Positions 7,416-15,690 of a stretch of 64,000 nucleotides of DNA are shown here, one piece after another. The notes beneath the pieces were generated by a model that saw nothing but the letters and a program-made list of their open reading frames with translations, made no database searches and was not told the DNA's origin. How positions within the stretch are numbered: the stretch's first letter is position 1; every line of letters starts with the position of its first letter. A program made the position numbers and the translations under genes. The stretch is from G020354085 sp964629975 (GTDB lineage Bacteria > Pseudomonadota > Gammaproteobacteria > Acidiferrobacterales > Sulfurifustaceae). The stretch is taken from assembly GCA_964629975.1 (NCBI GenBank), contig CAZVUN010000002.1:1-64000 (forward strand), written 5' to 3'.

Positions 7416-8453
7416 ATGGCCGTTCTCCTCCCGGTGCTTGCATGGTTGCTCGCATTGATGCTGACGCGGTACCTGTGCAGCCCGCGATCGTGCTTGCGCA
7501 TGCTCGACCATCCGAACGAGCGATCATTGCATAGCCGCGCCACACCCCGAGGCGGAGGGCTGGCGATCCTGACAGCAGGTTGCGTGTCACTCGCCTTGCT
7601 GGTGGTGTTGCGCGGCGTGTCCGAGGATCTCGTTTGGGTCGCCGCTGGGGCAGCGCTGGTCGCAGCCGTGTCCCTTTGGGACGACCGGTCGGGACTGCCC
7701 TCGGCCGTGCGGCTGGCGGCACATGTCATCGCAGCAGGGCTGCTCGTCTTGGGCGGAGTGCAGTTGACGCACGTCGTGCTGCCGGGTGTTTCGTTGTCGA
7801 TATCCGAGCCGCTGCTCATTGCGCTTGCCATCTTGTTCACGGTGTGGATGACCAATCTGTACAACTTCATGGACGGCATGGATGGCTTCGCCGGTGGCAT
7901 GGCGGTCATCGGTTTTGCGACGTTCGCGCTGTTTGGCTGGCGTGCGGGCCACGAGAACTTTGCGGCCGTGAGCCTGGTCTTTGCCGCGGCATCGGCGGGA
8001 TTTCTGGTCTTTAACTTTCCGCCGGCGCGCATTTTCATGGGCGATGTCGGATCATCGACGCTCGGATTCCTGGTTGCGGCCTTGAGCATCTGGGGTGCTC
8101 GCGACGGGGTGTTCCCGCATTGGGTTGCAGTGCTGGTGTTTTCCCCGTTTGTCGTCGATGCGACGGTGACGCTTTTCCGGCGCCTGTTCCGCGGTGAGCG
8201 CATCTGGCAGGCGCATCGGACCCACTACTACCAGCGGCTGGTGCGTCTGGGCTGGGGGCATCGAAAGACCGTGCTATGGGAGTACCTGCTCATGCTGGCC
8301 TGCGCGGCTTCCGCTCTGTGGGTGATCCGGCTGCCGGTGGCGGGCCAGTGGGCGGTGATTCTCGCCTGGGGCATCATCTATGCCGGCTTGGCCCTGCTTG
8401 TTACACAGCTTGAACAGCGCGCGAATCCGGATACAGCCGCGCCCCGGCCATAA
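7416..8453 (+). CDS. Undecaprenyl-phosphate sugar-1-phosphate transferase (WecA/WbpL/MraY family)
   Basis: The 345-residue membrane protein has about ten helices and the GT4 (MraY/WecA) motifs: HPNERSLHSRATPRGGG on the first cytoplasmic loop, WDDR, the catalytic NLYNFMDGMDGFAG near residue 150, FMGDVGSSTLGF near residue 210 and the C-terminal loop HRTHYYQRLVRLGW. It transfers a HexNAc-1-phosphate to the lipid carrier and starts O-antigen or exopolysaccharide units. The spelling NFMDGMDGFAGG resembles WbpL-type enzymes that use N-acetylfucosamine or N-acetylquinovosamine. This fits the 4,6-dehydratase next door. Start ATG 7416 follows the previous gene by 53 bases. Confidence 0.85.
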   Translation: MAVLLPVLAWLLALMLTRYLCSPRSCLRMLDHPNERSLHSRATPRGGGLAILTAGCVSLALLVVLRGVSEDLVWVAAGAALVAAVSLWDDRSGLPSAVRLAAHVIAAGLLVLGGVQLTHVVLPGVSLSISEPLLIALAILFTVWMTNLYNFMDGMDGFAGGMAVIGFATFALFGWRAGHENFAAVSLVFAAASAGFLVFNFPPARIFMGDVGSSTLGFLVAALSIWGARDGVFPHWVAVLVFSPFVVDATVTLFRRLFRGERIWQAHRTHYYQRLVRLGWGHRKTVLWEYLLMLACAASALWVIRLPVAGQWAVILAWGIIYAGLALLVTQLEQRANPDTAAPRP

Positions 8454-8471
8454 GCCCTTGCTCGGACATGG

Positions 8472-8477
8472 TATTAT
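8472..8477 (+). promoter_or_regulatory. Possible -10 element before the dehydratase gene
   Basis: TATTAT lies 51 bases before the ATG at 8529, in the short gap after the WecA-like gene. No convincing -35 hexamer is found 16-18 bases upstream, so this is a weak call. Confidence 0.25.
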
Positions 8478-8528
8478 GCCCTTGCAACGTAGTACCCATG
8501 CCACCTACCGCAAACGGACCCGAACGAA

Positions 8529-10397
8529 ATGAAGCTTGGAAGCATGCTGCGTAACCGCTGGGCGGCGCTCTCCCATGATGTCGTGATGATTCCCGCCGCA
8601 TGGTTGGGCGCCTACTGGTTGCGATTCAACCTGGAGCCGGTACCGGATGCGTTCATGCAGCGCGCGCTCACCTTGCTTCCGCTGGTGATCGTGGTCCAGG
8701 CGGCGGCCTTCTGGCATTTTGGCTTGTATCGCGGGGTGTGGCGCTTTGCTTCGTTGCCCGATCTGTTGCGCATCGCACAGTCGGTAGTGGTCGGGGTGGT
8801 GCTTTCGGTCGTCGCGATTGTCGCGTTACGGGGCATGGAGGGCATTCCGCGCGCGGTGTTCCCGCTGCATGCGCTGTTGTTGCTGACATTGCTGGGCGGG
8901 CCGCGCTTTCTGTATCGCTGGATCAAGGATCGCGGTGTCTACGACGCGGTGAGCCAGCGCGCGCTGATCGTCGGCGCCGGCACGGCCGGGGAAATGCTCG
9001 CGCGCGACCTGCTGCGGGATTCGGAAGTGCCGTTCCACCCGGTTGCATTCGTGGACGACGATACCAAGAAGACGGGGCGGGAAATCCATGGCATTCGGGT
9101 CGCGGGCACCTGTGACCAGATTCCCGAGGTAGTCGAACGGTTGCGTATCGACTTGATTCTGCTCGCGTTGCCCTCGGCGAGCAGCGCGCAGACGCGGCGC
9201 ATCGTGGAAATCTGTGAACGCAGCGGCGTGCCATTCCGGACCCTCCCCCGCATGCAGGATCTGGTGAGCGGGCAGGTGAGCCTCCAGGCCATTCGCAATG
9301 TCGAGATCGAGGACCTGCTCGGCCGCGACAGGGTCACGCTCGACTGGAATTCGATTCAAGCTGCGCTCACGGGAAAGTGCGTCATGGTCACCGGGGGCGG
9401 CGGATCGATCGGCACCGAGTTGTGTCGCCAGATCGCGCGCTTGAGCCCGTCGCGTCTGATCGTGTTCGAGCAGAGCGAGCACAATCTTTACGAAATCGAC
9501 CGCGAGTTGCGCGGCAAGTTTACCGACCTCGCCCTGACGGCGGTGCTGGGCGATGTGACCGATGCGGTCGCAATCAACCGTACCCTGGGCGCCTATTGCC
9601 CGCAGGTGATCTTTCACGCCGCCGCCTACAAGCATGTACCGCTGCTGGAGGATCAGATCCGCGCGGCGGCGATCAACAACGTGCTCGGCACAAACGTCGT
9701 GGCCGCTGCCGCGGTTCGGCACAGCTGTGAGTGCTTTGTGCTGATATCGAGTGACAAGGCGGTCAATCCCGCCAACGTCATGGGAATGACCAAGCGTGTC
9801 GCGGAAGCGGTGTGCCAAGGGCTGAATGGCCGGGCGCGCACGCGCTTCGTCACGGTTCGGTTCGGCAACGTACTCGGCTCGGCGGGCAGTGTCATCCCGC
9901 TGTTCCAGGAGCAGATCGCCGCTGGCGGACCGGTGACCGTGACGCACCCGGAGATCACGCGCTATTTCATGACCATCCCGGAGGCCTGCCAGCTGATCCT
10001 GCAGGCGGGCGCGATCGGAAACGGCGGTGAGATCTTCGTGCTGGACATGGGCAGGCCGATCAAGATCGCGTATCTCGCCGAGCAGCTCATCCTCTTGTCC
10101 GGGAAGAGGCCGGGCGAGGACGTGAAGATTGTCTATACTGGACTGCGTCCGGGCGAGAAGCTTTATGAAGAGCTGTTTCATGAACGCGAGCAACTCGATC
10201 CGACGCGGCACCCGAAGATCCTGCTGGCACATCCGCCGCAGCCCGGGCGCGAAGACATTGAGCAGGGGCTGGGCGAGCTGCGCGCCGCCTGCGAACGCGG
10301 CGATGAAGCCGCGATCCGCGGGGTGCTGTGGCAACTGGTGCCGGAACACACGGCGCGGCGCCTGAAGGTGATCTCCGAGGAACGCGCTACCGTGTAG
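8529..10397 (+). CDS. Membrane-bound nucleotide-sugar 4,6-dehydratase (WbpM/PglF/CapD family)
   Basis: The 622-residue protein has four N-terminal membrane helices (about residues 10-125), a first Rossmann-like domain (VGAGTAGEMLARDLLRD) and a second catalytic SDR domain beginning at VMVTGGGGSIGTE near residue 285. The active-site Tyr of the usual YxxxK is replaced by Met (M418-GMT-K422), with ISSDKAVNP just before, which is characteristic of the WbpM/PglF UDP-GlcNAc 4,6-dehydratases. The product would feed UDP-QuiNAc, FucNAc or bacillosamine synthesis. Full length for the family. Its position after a WbpL-like transferase supports an initiating sugar derived from its product. Confidence 0.88.
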   Translation: MKLGSMLRNRWAALSHDVVMIPAAWLGAYWLRFNLEPVPDAFMQRALTLLPLVIVVQAAAFWHFGLYRGVWRFASLPDLLRIAQSVVVGVVLSVVAIVALRGMEGIPRAVFPLHALLLLTLLGGPRFLYRWIKDRGVYDAVSQRALIVGAGTAGEMLARDLLRDSEVPFHPVAFVDDDTKKTGREIHGIRVAGTCDQIPEVVERLRIDLILLALPSASSAQTRRIVEICERSGVPFRTLPRMQDLVSGQVSLQAIRNVEIEDLLGRDRVTLDWNSIQAALTGKCVMVTGGGGSIGTELCRQIARLSPSRLIVFEQSEHNLYEIDRELRGKFTDLALTAVLGDVTDAVAINRTLGAYCPQVIFHAAAYKHVPLLEDQIRAAAINNVLGTNVVAAAAVRHSCECFVLISSDKAVNPANVMGMTKRVAEAVCQGLNGRARTRFVTVRFGNVLGSAGSVIPLFQEQIAAGGPVTVTHPEITRYFMTIPEACQLILQAGAIGNGGEIFVLDMGRPIKIAYLAEQLILLSGKRPGEDVKIVYTGLRPGEKLYEELFHEREQLDPTRHPKILLAHPPQPGREDIEQGLGELRAACERGDEAAIRGVLWQLVPEHTARRLKVISEERATV

Positions 10398-10452
10398 CGC
10401 GGCGGCAGGACGCACCAAGAATCAAGACCAAGCGTTGGGGGCGTAGTTCCAT

Positions 10453-11784
10453 ATGAAATTGACTGTTGTGGGCACCGGCTACGTCGGGCTGGTGACCGGG
10501 GCGTGCTTTGCGGAAATGGGCAACGAGGTTACCTGCGTCGACGTCGATGAGCGCAAGATTCAGGGACTCAAGAACGGGGTGCTGCCCATCTACGAGCCCG
10601 GGCTCGAGGCGGTGGTGTTGCGCAACTGCAAGGAAGGGCGCCTGCACTTCGTGACATCGCTGGGCGACGCGCTCGCGAAATCGCCGGTCTACTTCATCGC
10701 GGTCGGCACCCCGCCCGGGGAAGACGGTTCGGCCGACCTGCAGTACGTGCTGGCGGTGGCCCGGGACATCGGCCGGCGCATCGATGACTACGCCTTGGTA
10801 GTGGACAAGTCGACAGTCCCGGTCGGTACCGCTGACAAGGTGAAGGCGGCAATCCGTCACGAGCTCAAGAGCCGCGGCGTCGATGTGCCGTTCGATGTCG
10901 CCAGCAACCCGGAGTTTCTGAAGGAGGGTGCGGCGGTCGAGGACTTCATGAAGCCCGACCGGGTGGTGGTCGGCACCGAGAGCGAGCGCGCGCGCGCGAT
11001 CATGCACGAGCTGTACGCGCCCTTCATGCGCACCCATGAACGCCTGCTGTTCATGGGCGTGAAGGAGGCCGAGATGACCAAGTACGCGGCCAACTGCATG
11101 CTGGCGACCAAGATTTCGTTCATGAACGAGATGTCGAACCTGTGTGATCGCATGGGCGTGGACGTCGAAGCGGTGCGCAAGGGCATTGGTTCGGATTCGC
11201 GCATCGGCTATTCCTTCATATATCCGGGCGCCGGCTACGGCGGCTCGTGCTTCCCCAAGGACGTCAAGGCGCTGATCCACATGGCGCATGCGCACGACTT
11301 CGAGCCAAAGGTCTTGCTGGCGGTCGAGGAGCGCAACGAAGCCCAGAAGCACGTCCTGTTCGAGAAGATAACCGCGCGTTTCGGCAACGATCTGTCGCGC
11401 TTGCGGTTCGGTCTGTGGGGGCTCGCGTTCAAGCCCGGCACCGATGACATGCGCGAGGCACCCTCGGTCGTGCTGCTGCATGAGCTGATCGGGGCCGGCG
11501 CGACCGTGCAGGCCTATGACCCCGTGGCCATGCCGACCGCGCGGCGCGAGCTGCCGGATGCCTGGTTCCGCGATGGCAAGCTCGCCTTCGCGGATGGTCA
11601 GTACGATGCGCTCGCGGGCGCCGATGCCCTGGTGCTGGTTACGGAGTGGAAGCCGTTTCGCCATCCGGATTTTGCACGCATCAAGCAGCTGATGCGCCAG
11701 CCGGTGGTGTTCGACGGGCGCAATCAGTACGAGCCGCAGCAATTGCGCGAGCTCGGCTTCGAGTACAAGGGTATCGGTCGTTAG
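10453..11784 (+). CDS. ugd: UDP-glucose 6-dehydrogenase
   Basis: The 443-residue enzyme oxidises UDP-glucose to UDP-glucuronate with 2 NAD+. The N-terminal motif [17 protein letters not shown] binds NAD. The central domain has the catalytic segment GGSCFPKD with nucleophile Cys266, and the C-terminal UDP-binding domain contains [16 protein letters not shown]. Full length for the family. It sits 55 bases after the dehydratase and 20 bases before galU, which supplies UDP-glucose, so the pair makes UDP-glucuronate for the surface polysaccharide. Confidence 0.95.
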   Translation: MKLTVVGTGYVGLVTGACFAEMGNEVTCVDVDERKIQGLKNGVLPIYEPGLEAVVLRNCKEGRLHFVTSLGDALAKSPVYFIAVGTPPGEDGSADLQYVLAVARDIGRRIDDYALVVDKSTVPVGTADKVKAAIRHELKSRGVDVPFDVASNPEFLKEGAAVEDFMKPDRVVVGTESERARAIMHELYAPFMRTHERLLFMGVKEAEMTKYAANCMLATKISFMNEMSNLCDRMGVDVEAVRKGIGSDSRIGYSFIYPGAGYGGSCFPKDVKALIHMAHAHDFEPKVLLAVEERNEAQKHVLFEKITARFGNDLSRLRFGLWGLAFKPGTDDMREAPSVVLLHELIGAGATVQAYDPVAMPTARRELPDAWFRDGKLAFADGQYDALAGADALVLVTEWKPFRHPDFARIKQLMRQPVVFDGRNQYEPQQLRELGFEYKGIGR

Positions 11785-11804
11785 GATTCCGAGGTCGGCA
11801 CACC

Positions 11805-12674
11805 ATGAAGCGCGTCACCAAAGCGGTCTTTCCGGTTGCGGGTCTGGGCACCCGATTCCTGCCCGCCACCAAGGCGAGCCCGAAGGAGATGTTGCCGATC
11901 GTCGACAAGCCGCTCATCCAATACGCGGCCGAGGAGGCGATCTCGGCCGGCATTGACGAGCTCATTTTTGTTACCGGGCGCAACAAGCGTTCCATCGAGG
12001 ATCACTTCGACAAGGCCTACGAACTCGAGGCCGAGCTGGCCGCCAAGGGCAAGAACGCGATGCTGGACGCGGTGCGCAATGTGCTGCCGCACAACGTGTC
12101 GTGCGTGTACATCCGCCAGGCCGAACCGCTTGGACTGGGGCATGCGGTGCTGTGCGCGAAACAGGTGGTCGGCGATGACCCGTTTGCGGTGATCCTCGCC
12201 GACGACCTGATCAGCGCCGAGCCGAGCGCGCTCGAACAGATGGTGGATCTGTACGATCACTACCGCTGCTCGGTGATTGGCGTGCAGAACGTGCCGCGTG
12301 AGGACACGCGCAGCTACGGCATCGTGAAGGGCAACCTGGTCGCGGAGCGTCTGCAGAAGATGGAGGCGATCGTCGAGAAGCCCAGCCCCGACAAGGCCCC
12401 GTCGACCATGGCGGTGGTCGGACGCTACCTGCTCACGCCGCGCATCTTTTCGCTGCTCGAGCATGTGGAGCGGGGCGCGGGCGGCGAGATCCAGCTCACC
12501 GACGGGATCGCCGCCCTGTTGCGCTACGAGGCGATCTACGCCTACGAGTTCACGGGCAAGCGCTATGACTGCGGCAACAAGCTGGGCTACCTGCAGGCGA
12601 CGGTGGAGTTCGCACTGGCACATCCGGAGCTGAACGCCGAGTTCCGGACGTATTTGAAGGACCTGAAGATCTAG
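11805..12674 (+). CDS. galU: UTP-glucose-1-phosphate uridylyltransferase
   Basis: The 289-residue protein starts [20 protein letters not shown] with the nucleotidyltransferase loop, and contains [14 protein letters not shown], the metal-binding ILADDLI and the conserved [11 protein letters not shown]. Length and motifs match bacterial GalU. The start is ATG 11805; an open frame from 11646 overlaps ugd and is a shadow. It is the last gene of the polysaccharide block and is followed by a strong GC hairpin. Confidence 0.95.
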   Translation: MKRVTKAVFPVAGLGTRFLPATKASPKEMLPIVDKPLIQYAAEEAISAGIDELIFVTGRNKRSIEDHFDKAYELEAELAAKGKNAMLDAVRNVLPHNVSCVYIRQAEPLGLGHAVLCAKQVVGDDPFAVILADDLISAEPSALEQMVDLYDHYRCSVIGVQNVPREDTRSYGIVKGNLVAERLQKMEAIVEKPSPDKAPSTMAVVGRYLLTPRIFSLLEHVERGAGGEIQLTDGIAALLRYEAIYAYEFTGKRYDCGNKLGYLQATVEFALAHPELNAEFRTYLKDLKI

Positions 12675-12692
12675 CTCGCCTGGGCTGGCGAA

Positions 12693-12728
12693 ACGGGGCG
12701 CGCGGGGCATGGACCCGGCGCGCCCCGT
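12693..12728 (+). terminator. GC-rich hairpin after galU
   Basis: A perfect 11-bp inverted repeat (ACGGGGCGCGC at 12693-12703 and its complement at 12718-12728) with a 14-base loop lies 18 bases after the galU stop. Only a short, weak T stretch follows (ttcgcttt), so it may be a terminator of the less U-dependent kind seen in GC-rich genomes. Confidence 0.6.
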
Positions 12729-12772
12729 TCGCTTTCCGGCCCTGTGCCCGTGGCGTGGCGGGCGGCCCCGGA

Positions 12773-12778
12773 TATAAT
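12773..12778 (+). promoter_or_regulatory. -10 element for the dsrE-like/hpt/mtnP operon
   Basis: A perfect TATAAT sits 57 bases upstream of the ATG at 12835, between the galU hairpin and the first gene of the purine-salvage operon. The region 17 bases upstream (GTGGCG) is a poor -35, so strength or activator dependence cannot be judged. Confidence 0.5.
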
Positions 12779-12834
12779 GCGCGCACGCAACGCCGGCGCG
12801 GTGCGTCATACAGTCACGACGGGAGGAGCAGGGC

Positions 12835-13203
12835 ATGGCGGACAAGTTGATGATCGTAATGGTCAATACCGACCCGACGAATCCATCGGAGCTGGGCGCC
12901 CCGTTCTTCCAGGCGACCGTGGCGGCCGCGATGGAGTACGACGTCGAGGTGATCCTGACGGCCCGGGCCGGCGAGCTGGCGATCAAGGGGGTCGCCGAAA
13001 AGCTGAGGGTCCAGGAGGGCAGTCCCAAGACCGTCTACGACTTCATCAAGGATGCGCATGAGGCCGGCGTGAAATTCAAGGTCTGTACGCCGACACTCGA
13101 GCTGTGGGGCAACGAGCTGATCCCCGAAGTCGAGGAGACCGTCGGCGGGGCCTACCTGATCAGCAAGGCCATGGACGACGATGTCGTCACCTTTACCTAC
13201 TGA
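12835..13203 (+). CDS. DsrE/DsrF-like family protein
   Basis: The 122-residue protein is a small alpha/beta protein of the DsrE/DsrF-like fold: MIVMVNTDPTN at the start, TVAAAMEYDVEVILTA, a helix with LIPEVEE and a final GGAYLISKAMDDDVVTFTY. Family members act in sulfur transfer or are of unknown role. A Cys is present at CTPTLELWG, in the region where sulfur carriers have theirs, but the match to the active DsrE Cys cannot be proven here. A good ribosome-binding site (gggaggag) precedes the ATG. It overlaps the next gene and probably shares its promoter. Confidence 0.7.
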   Translation: MADKLMIVMVNTDPTNPSELGAPFFQATVAAAMEYDVEVILTARAGELAIKGVAEKLRVQEGSPKTVYDFIKDAHEAGVKFKVCTPTLELWGNELIPEVEETVGGAYLISKAMDDDVVTFTY

Positions 13204-13771
13204 GCAATCGCAGCGCGTGGGCACCATCACCGCACAGGAGGCCGAGCGTGTGTTGGCCGCGGCCGAGCAGCTGTACGCGCCGGCGCAGGTCGAGGCCGTG
13301 CTCGATCGCCTGGCGCAGGAGATCAGCCAGACTTTATCCGGTAGCGATCCGCTTATCGTGTGTGTCATGACGGGCGGGGTGGTGCCGTTCGGTCTGCTGC
13401 TGCCGCGCCTGCGCTTCCCGCTCCAGATCGACTACGTGCACGCGACCCGCTACGGCAAGAAACTGGTCGGGGGACAGCTGCAATGGATCGCCGGGCCGCA
13501 CGCCAGTGCGCGCGGACGCACGGTGCTGCTCATTGATGACATCCTCGATGAAGGCACCACGCTCGCCGGCATCGAGAGTCGCTACCGTCACGAGGGCGCG
13601 CGCGAGGTCCACAAGGCGGTGCTGGTGGTCAAGGACCGGGTGCGCACCCACGACGTGAAGGTCGACTTCAAGGGGCTGGATGTGCCGGATCGCTACGTGT
13701 TCGGCTACGGCATGGACTACAAGGGTTACCTGCGCAACGCCCCGGGCATCTACGCCGAGGCCGCGGCGTGA
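13181..13771 (+). CDS. hpt: Hypoxanthine-guanine phosphoribosyltransferase
   Basis: The 196-residue enzyme makes IMP/GMP from hypoxanthine or guanine and PRPP. The PRPP-binding loop is VLLIDDILDEGTTL, preceded by CVMTGGVVPFG and followed by the base-binding DVPDRYVFGYGMDYKGYLRN. Length is normal. The ATG at 13181 overlaps the end of the DsrE-like gene by 23 bases; a later start is possible because the N-terminal 15 residues are variable. It is coupled (GTGA) to the MTA/MTI phosphorylase, whose product hypoxanthine it can salvage. Confidence 0.92.
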   Translation: MSSPLPTEQSQRVGTITAQEAERVLAAAEQLYAPAQVEAVLDRLAQEISQTLSGSDPLIVCVMTGGVVPFGLLLPRLRFPLQIDYVHATRYGKKLVGGQLQWIAGPHASARGRTVLLIDDILDEGTTLAGIESRYRHEGAREVHKAVLVVKDRVRTHDVKVDFKGLDVPDRYVFGYGMDYKGYLRNAPGIYAEAAA

Positions 13772-14532
13772 CGCGCCTCGCCATCATCGGCGGCAGCGGG
13801 CTCACGCAGCTGCGCGATCTGAAGATCACGCGCCGCGAGGTCGTGCGCACACCGTATGGCGAGCCGTCCGCGCCCATGGTCTACGGGCAGCTCGGTGGCC
13901 AGGAGATCCTGTTCCTGCCGCGCCATGGGCCCGGGCACACGATCCCGCCGCACGAGATCAACTACCGCGCCAACATCTGGGCGCTCAAGCAGACCGGCAT
14001 CGAGCGCGTCATCGCGGTCAATGCCGTGGGTGGCATCTCCGCCGACTACCTCGTCTCCGGCACGCTGGTGATTCCCGATCAGATCATCGACTACACCTGG
14101 GGCCGGGCGAGCAGCTTCTTCGGCAGCGAGCAGCGCCGGGTGACGCATGTTGATTTCACCGATCCCTACTGCGAAGCGCTGCGCGTCGTGCTCATCGAGG
14201 CCGCGCAGCGTGCCGGCCTCGGCGCGCGGCGCCAGGGCTGCTACGGCGCCACCCAGGGTCCGCGTTTTGAATCGAGCGCGGAGATCCGCCGTATGGAGCG
14301 CGACGGCGCCGACATCGTCGGCATGACCGGCATGCCGGAGGCCGGCCTGGCGCGGGAGCTCGAGCTTTGCTATGCGTGCGTCGCGCTGGTGGTCAATCCG
14401 GCGGCCGGCAAGGTCAAGCAGCCGATCAGCCTGCGCGAGATCGAGCGCAATCTCGAAACCGGCATGGCGCGCGTGCGCCAACTGCTCGAGTACGCCATCC
14501 CGCTGGCGGCGGCGCACGTGCCGGGGACGTGA
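13768..14532 (+). CDS. S-methyl-5'-thioinosine/thioadenosine phosphorylase (PNP family)
   Basis: The 254-residue phosphorylase starts with LAIIGGSGL, has the phosphate site LPRHGPGHTIPPHEINYRAN, then AVNAVGGIS and GATQGPRFESSAEIRRM, and ends in the substrate region DIVGMTGMPEAGLARELELCYA. These match the MTAP/MTIP subgroup. In Pseudomonas-type gammaproteobacteria, MTA is deaminated and this enzyme splits methylthioinosine to hypoxanthine, which fits the neighbouring hpt. Choosing between MTA and MTI needs the base-contacting residues compared with known enzymes. The GTG start overlaps the hpt stop. Confidence 0.85.
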   Translation: MTRLAIIGGSGLTQLRDLKITRREVVRTPYGEPSAPMVYGQLGGQEILFLPRHGPGHTIPPHEINYRANIWALKQTGIERVIAVNAVGGISADYLVSGTLVIPDQIIDYTWGRASSFFGSEQRRVTHVDFTDPYCEALRVVLIEAAQRAGLGARRQGCYGATQGPRFESSAEIRRMERDGADIVGMTGMPEAGLARELELCYACVALVVNPAAGKVKQPISLREIERNLETGMARVRQLLEYAIPLAAAHVPGT

Positions 14533-15087
14533 CTACGGCTTGCCGGTCTGGGTAATGCGCACCAGCGCCCCGAACTTGGGGTGATCGAAGTAGTGCAGCT
14601 CCTGCGTCTTGATGCGCCGGTGCTCCTGCAGCCGGTACACCAGCTCCTCCCCGGGGTTGCCGGTCGTCTCGGCGCGCAGGCCGAGGTTCATGTCGACGTG
14701 CAGGAAGCGGCTTAGATAGAAGCGAAACACCCCCTCGAGCCTCTGGCCGGAGTCGGCGATGCGCACCGGTTTGGTGGCCGACTTGGCGTCGACCGCCTGG
14801 GTCCAGCGCTGATGGGCGAGCACCCGGAAGCGCGTGTCCTTCTCGAGCGCCTGCGCGGCGGCGAGCAGGGCGGCCTCACCCTCGGCCGGCGGTGCGGTCT
14901 CGGCGATCGCGAGATCGGCGAGCAGTTCGCGCGGACGCACGCCCGCCAGTGCTTCACCGCCCTCAAGGTCGGGGAGCCGGTGCTCAATGACCATGACCTC
15001 CACATCGTAGGTGGAGGCGGCGGGCGCCGCCCAGGCGGCCGCGGTGGCCACCAGACCCAGCAACAGTACGGCAATGGCTCGGCGCAC
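14533..15087 (-). CDS. csiV: CsiV family protein (peptidoglycan-binding protein)
   Basis: The 184-residue secreted protein has a signal peptide (AIAVLLLGLVATAAAWAAPA) and the family features YDVEVMVIEHR right after it and LVYRLQEHRRIKTQELHYFDHPKFG near the C-terminus. CsiV was described as an essential peptidoglycan-binding protein in Shewanella and is typically encoded beside mfd in gammaproteobacteria, as here with only def between them. It ends directly against the end of the convergent phosphorylase gene, with no spacer. Confidence 0.8.
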   Translation of the reverse strand: MRRAIAVLLLGLVATAAAWAAPAASTYDVEVMVIEHRLPDLEGGEALAGVRPRELLADLAIAETAPPAEGEAALLAAAQALEKDTRFRVLAHQRWTQAVDAKSATKPVRIADSGQRLEGVFRFYLSRFLHVDMNLGLRAETTGNPGEELVYRLQEHRRIKTQELHYFDHPKFGALVRITQTGKP

Positions 15088-15115
15088 GACGATCCTCCCG
15101 TTGGCTGCGCACGAT

Positions 15116-15126
15116 TATAGTATGCT
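15116..15126 (+). promoter_or_regulatory. Possible -10 elements for def
   Basis: Two overlapping -10-like hexamers, TATAGT (15116-15121) and TATGCT (15121-15126), lie 32-42 bases before the def ATG in the 70-base gap with divergent csiV. No clear -35 was found. Confidence 0.3.
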
Positions 15127-15157
15127 GCGGCGTGTAGCGTGAACGAGGGCGACAGGC

Positions 15158-15676
15158 ATGGCGGTGCGGCGCGTACTCAAGATGGGCGATCCGTTTCTGT
15201 ATCGCCGGGCGGAGCCGGTGGCCGCCTTCGGCACCCCGGAGCTCGCGGCCCTGCTCACCGACATGTTTGACACCATGGCGGCCCTCAACGGGGCCGGCCT
15301 GGCGGCGCCGCAGATCGGCGTGTCGCAGCGCGTCGTGATCTTCGGCGTGGAGGCCAACCCGCGCTACCCGCACGCCGAGCCGGTGCCGACCACGGTCCTG
15401 ATCAACCCGCAACTCACACCGATCGGTACGGACATGGAAGACGGCTGGGAGGGTTGCCTGTCCGTGCCCGGGCTGCGCGGCCTGGTGAGCCGCCATCGCG
15501 CGCTGCGCTACACCGGTTTCGATCCGCACGGCAACCCGATCGACCGCACGGTGTCGGGGTTTCACGCACGCGTGGTGCAGCACGAGTGCGACCACCTCGA
15601 CGGGATTCTCTATCCGATGCGGCTCAAGGACATTCGCCTGCTCGGATTCGAGGACGCATTGTTCCAGGAGCTGTGA
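15158..15676 (+). CDS. def: Peptide deformylase
   Basis: The 172-residue metalloenzyme removes the formyl group from nascent proteins. All three PDF motifs are present: [19 protein letters not shown] with metal ligand Cys100, and QHECDHLDG with ligands His142 and His146 and catalytic Glu143. It is monocistronic, divergent from csiV and convergent with mfd (14 bases between stops). It is not next to fmt, so it may be a second copy. Confidence 0.95.
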   Translation: MAVRRVLKMGDPFLYRRAEPVAAFGTPELAALLTDMFDTMAALNGAGLAAPQIGVSQRVVIFGVEANPRYPHAEPVPTTVLINPQLTPIGTDMEDGWEGCLSVPGLRGLVSRHRALRYTGFDPHGNPIDRTVSGFHARVVQHECDHLDGILYPMRLKDIRLLGFEDALFQEL

Positions 15677-15690
15677 GGTGCGTGCGCGGC

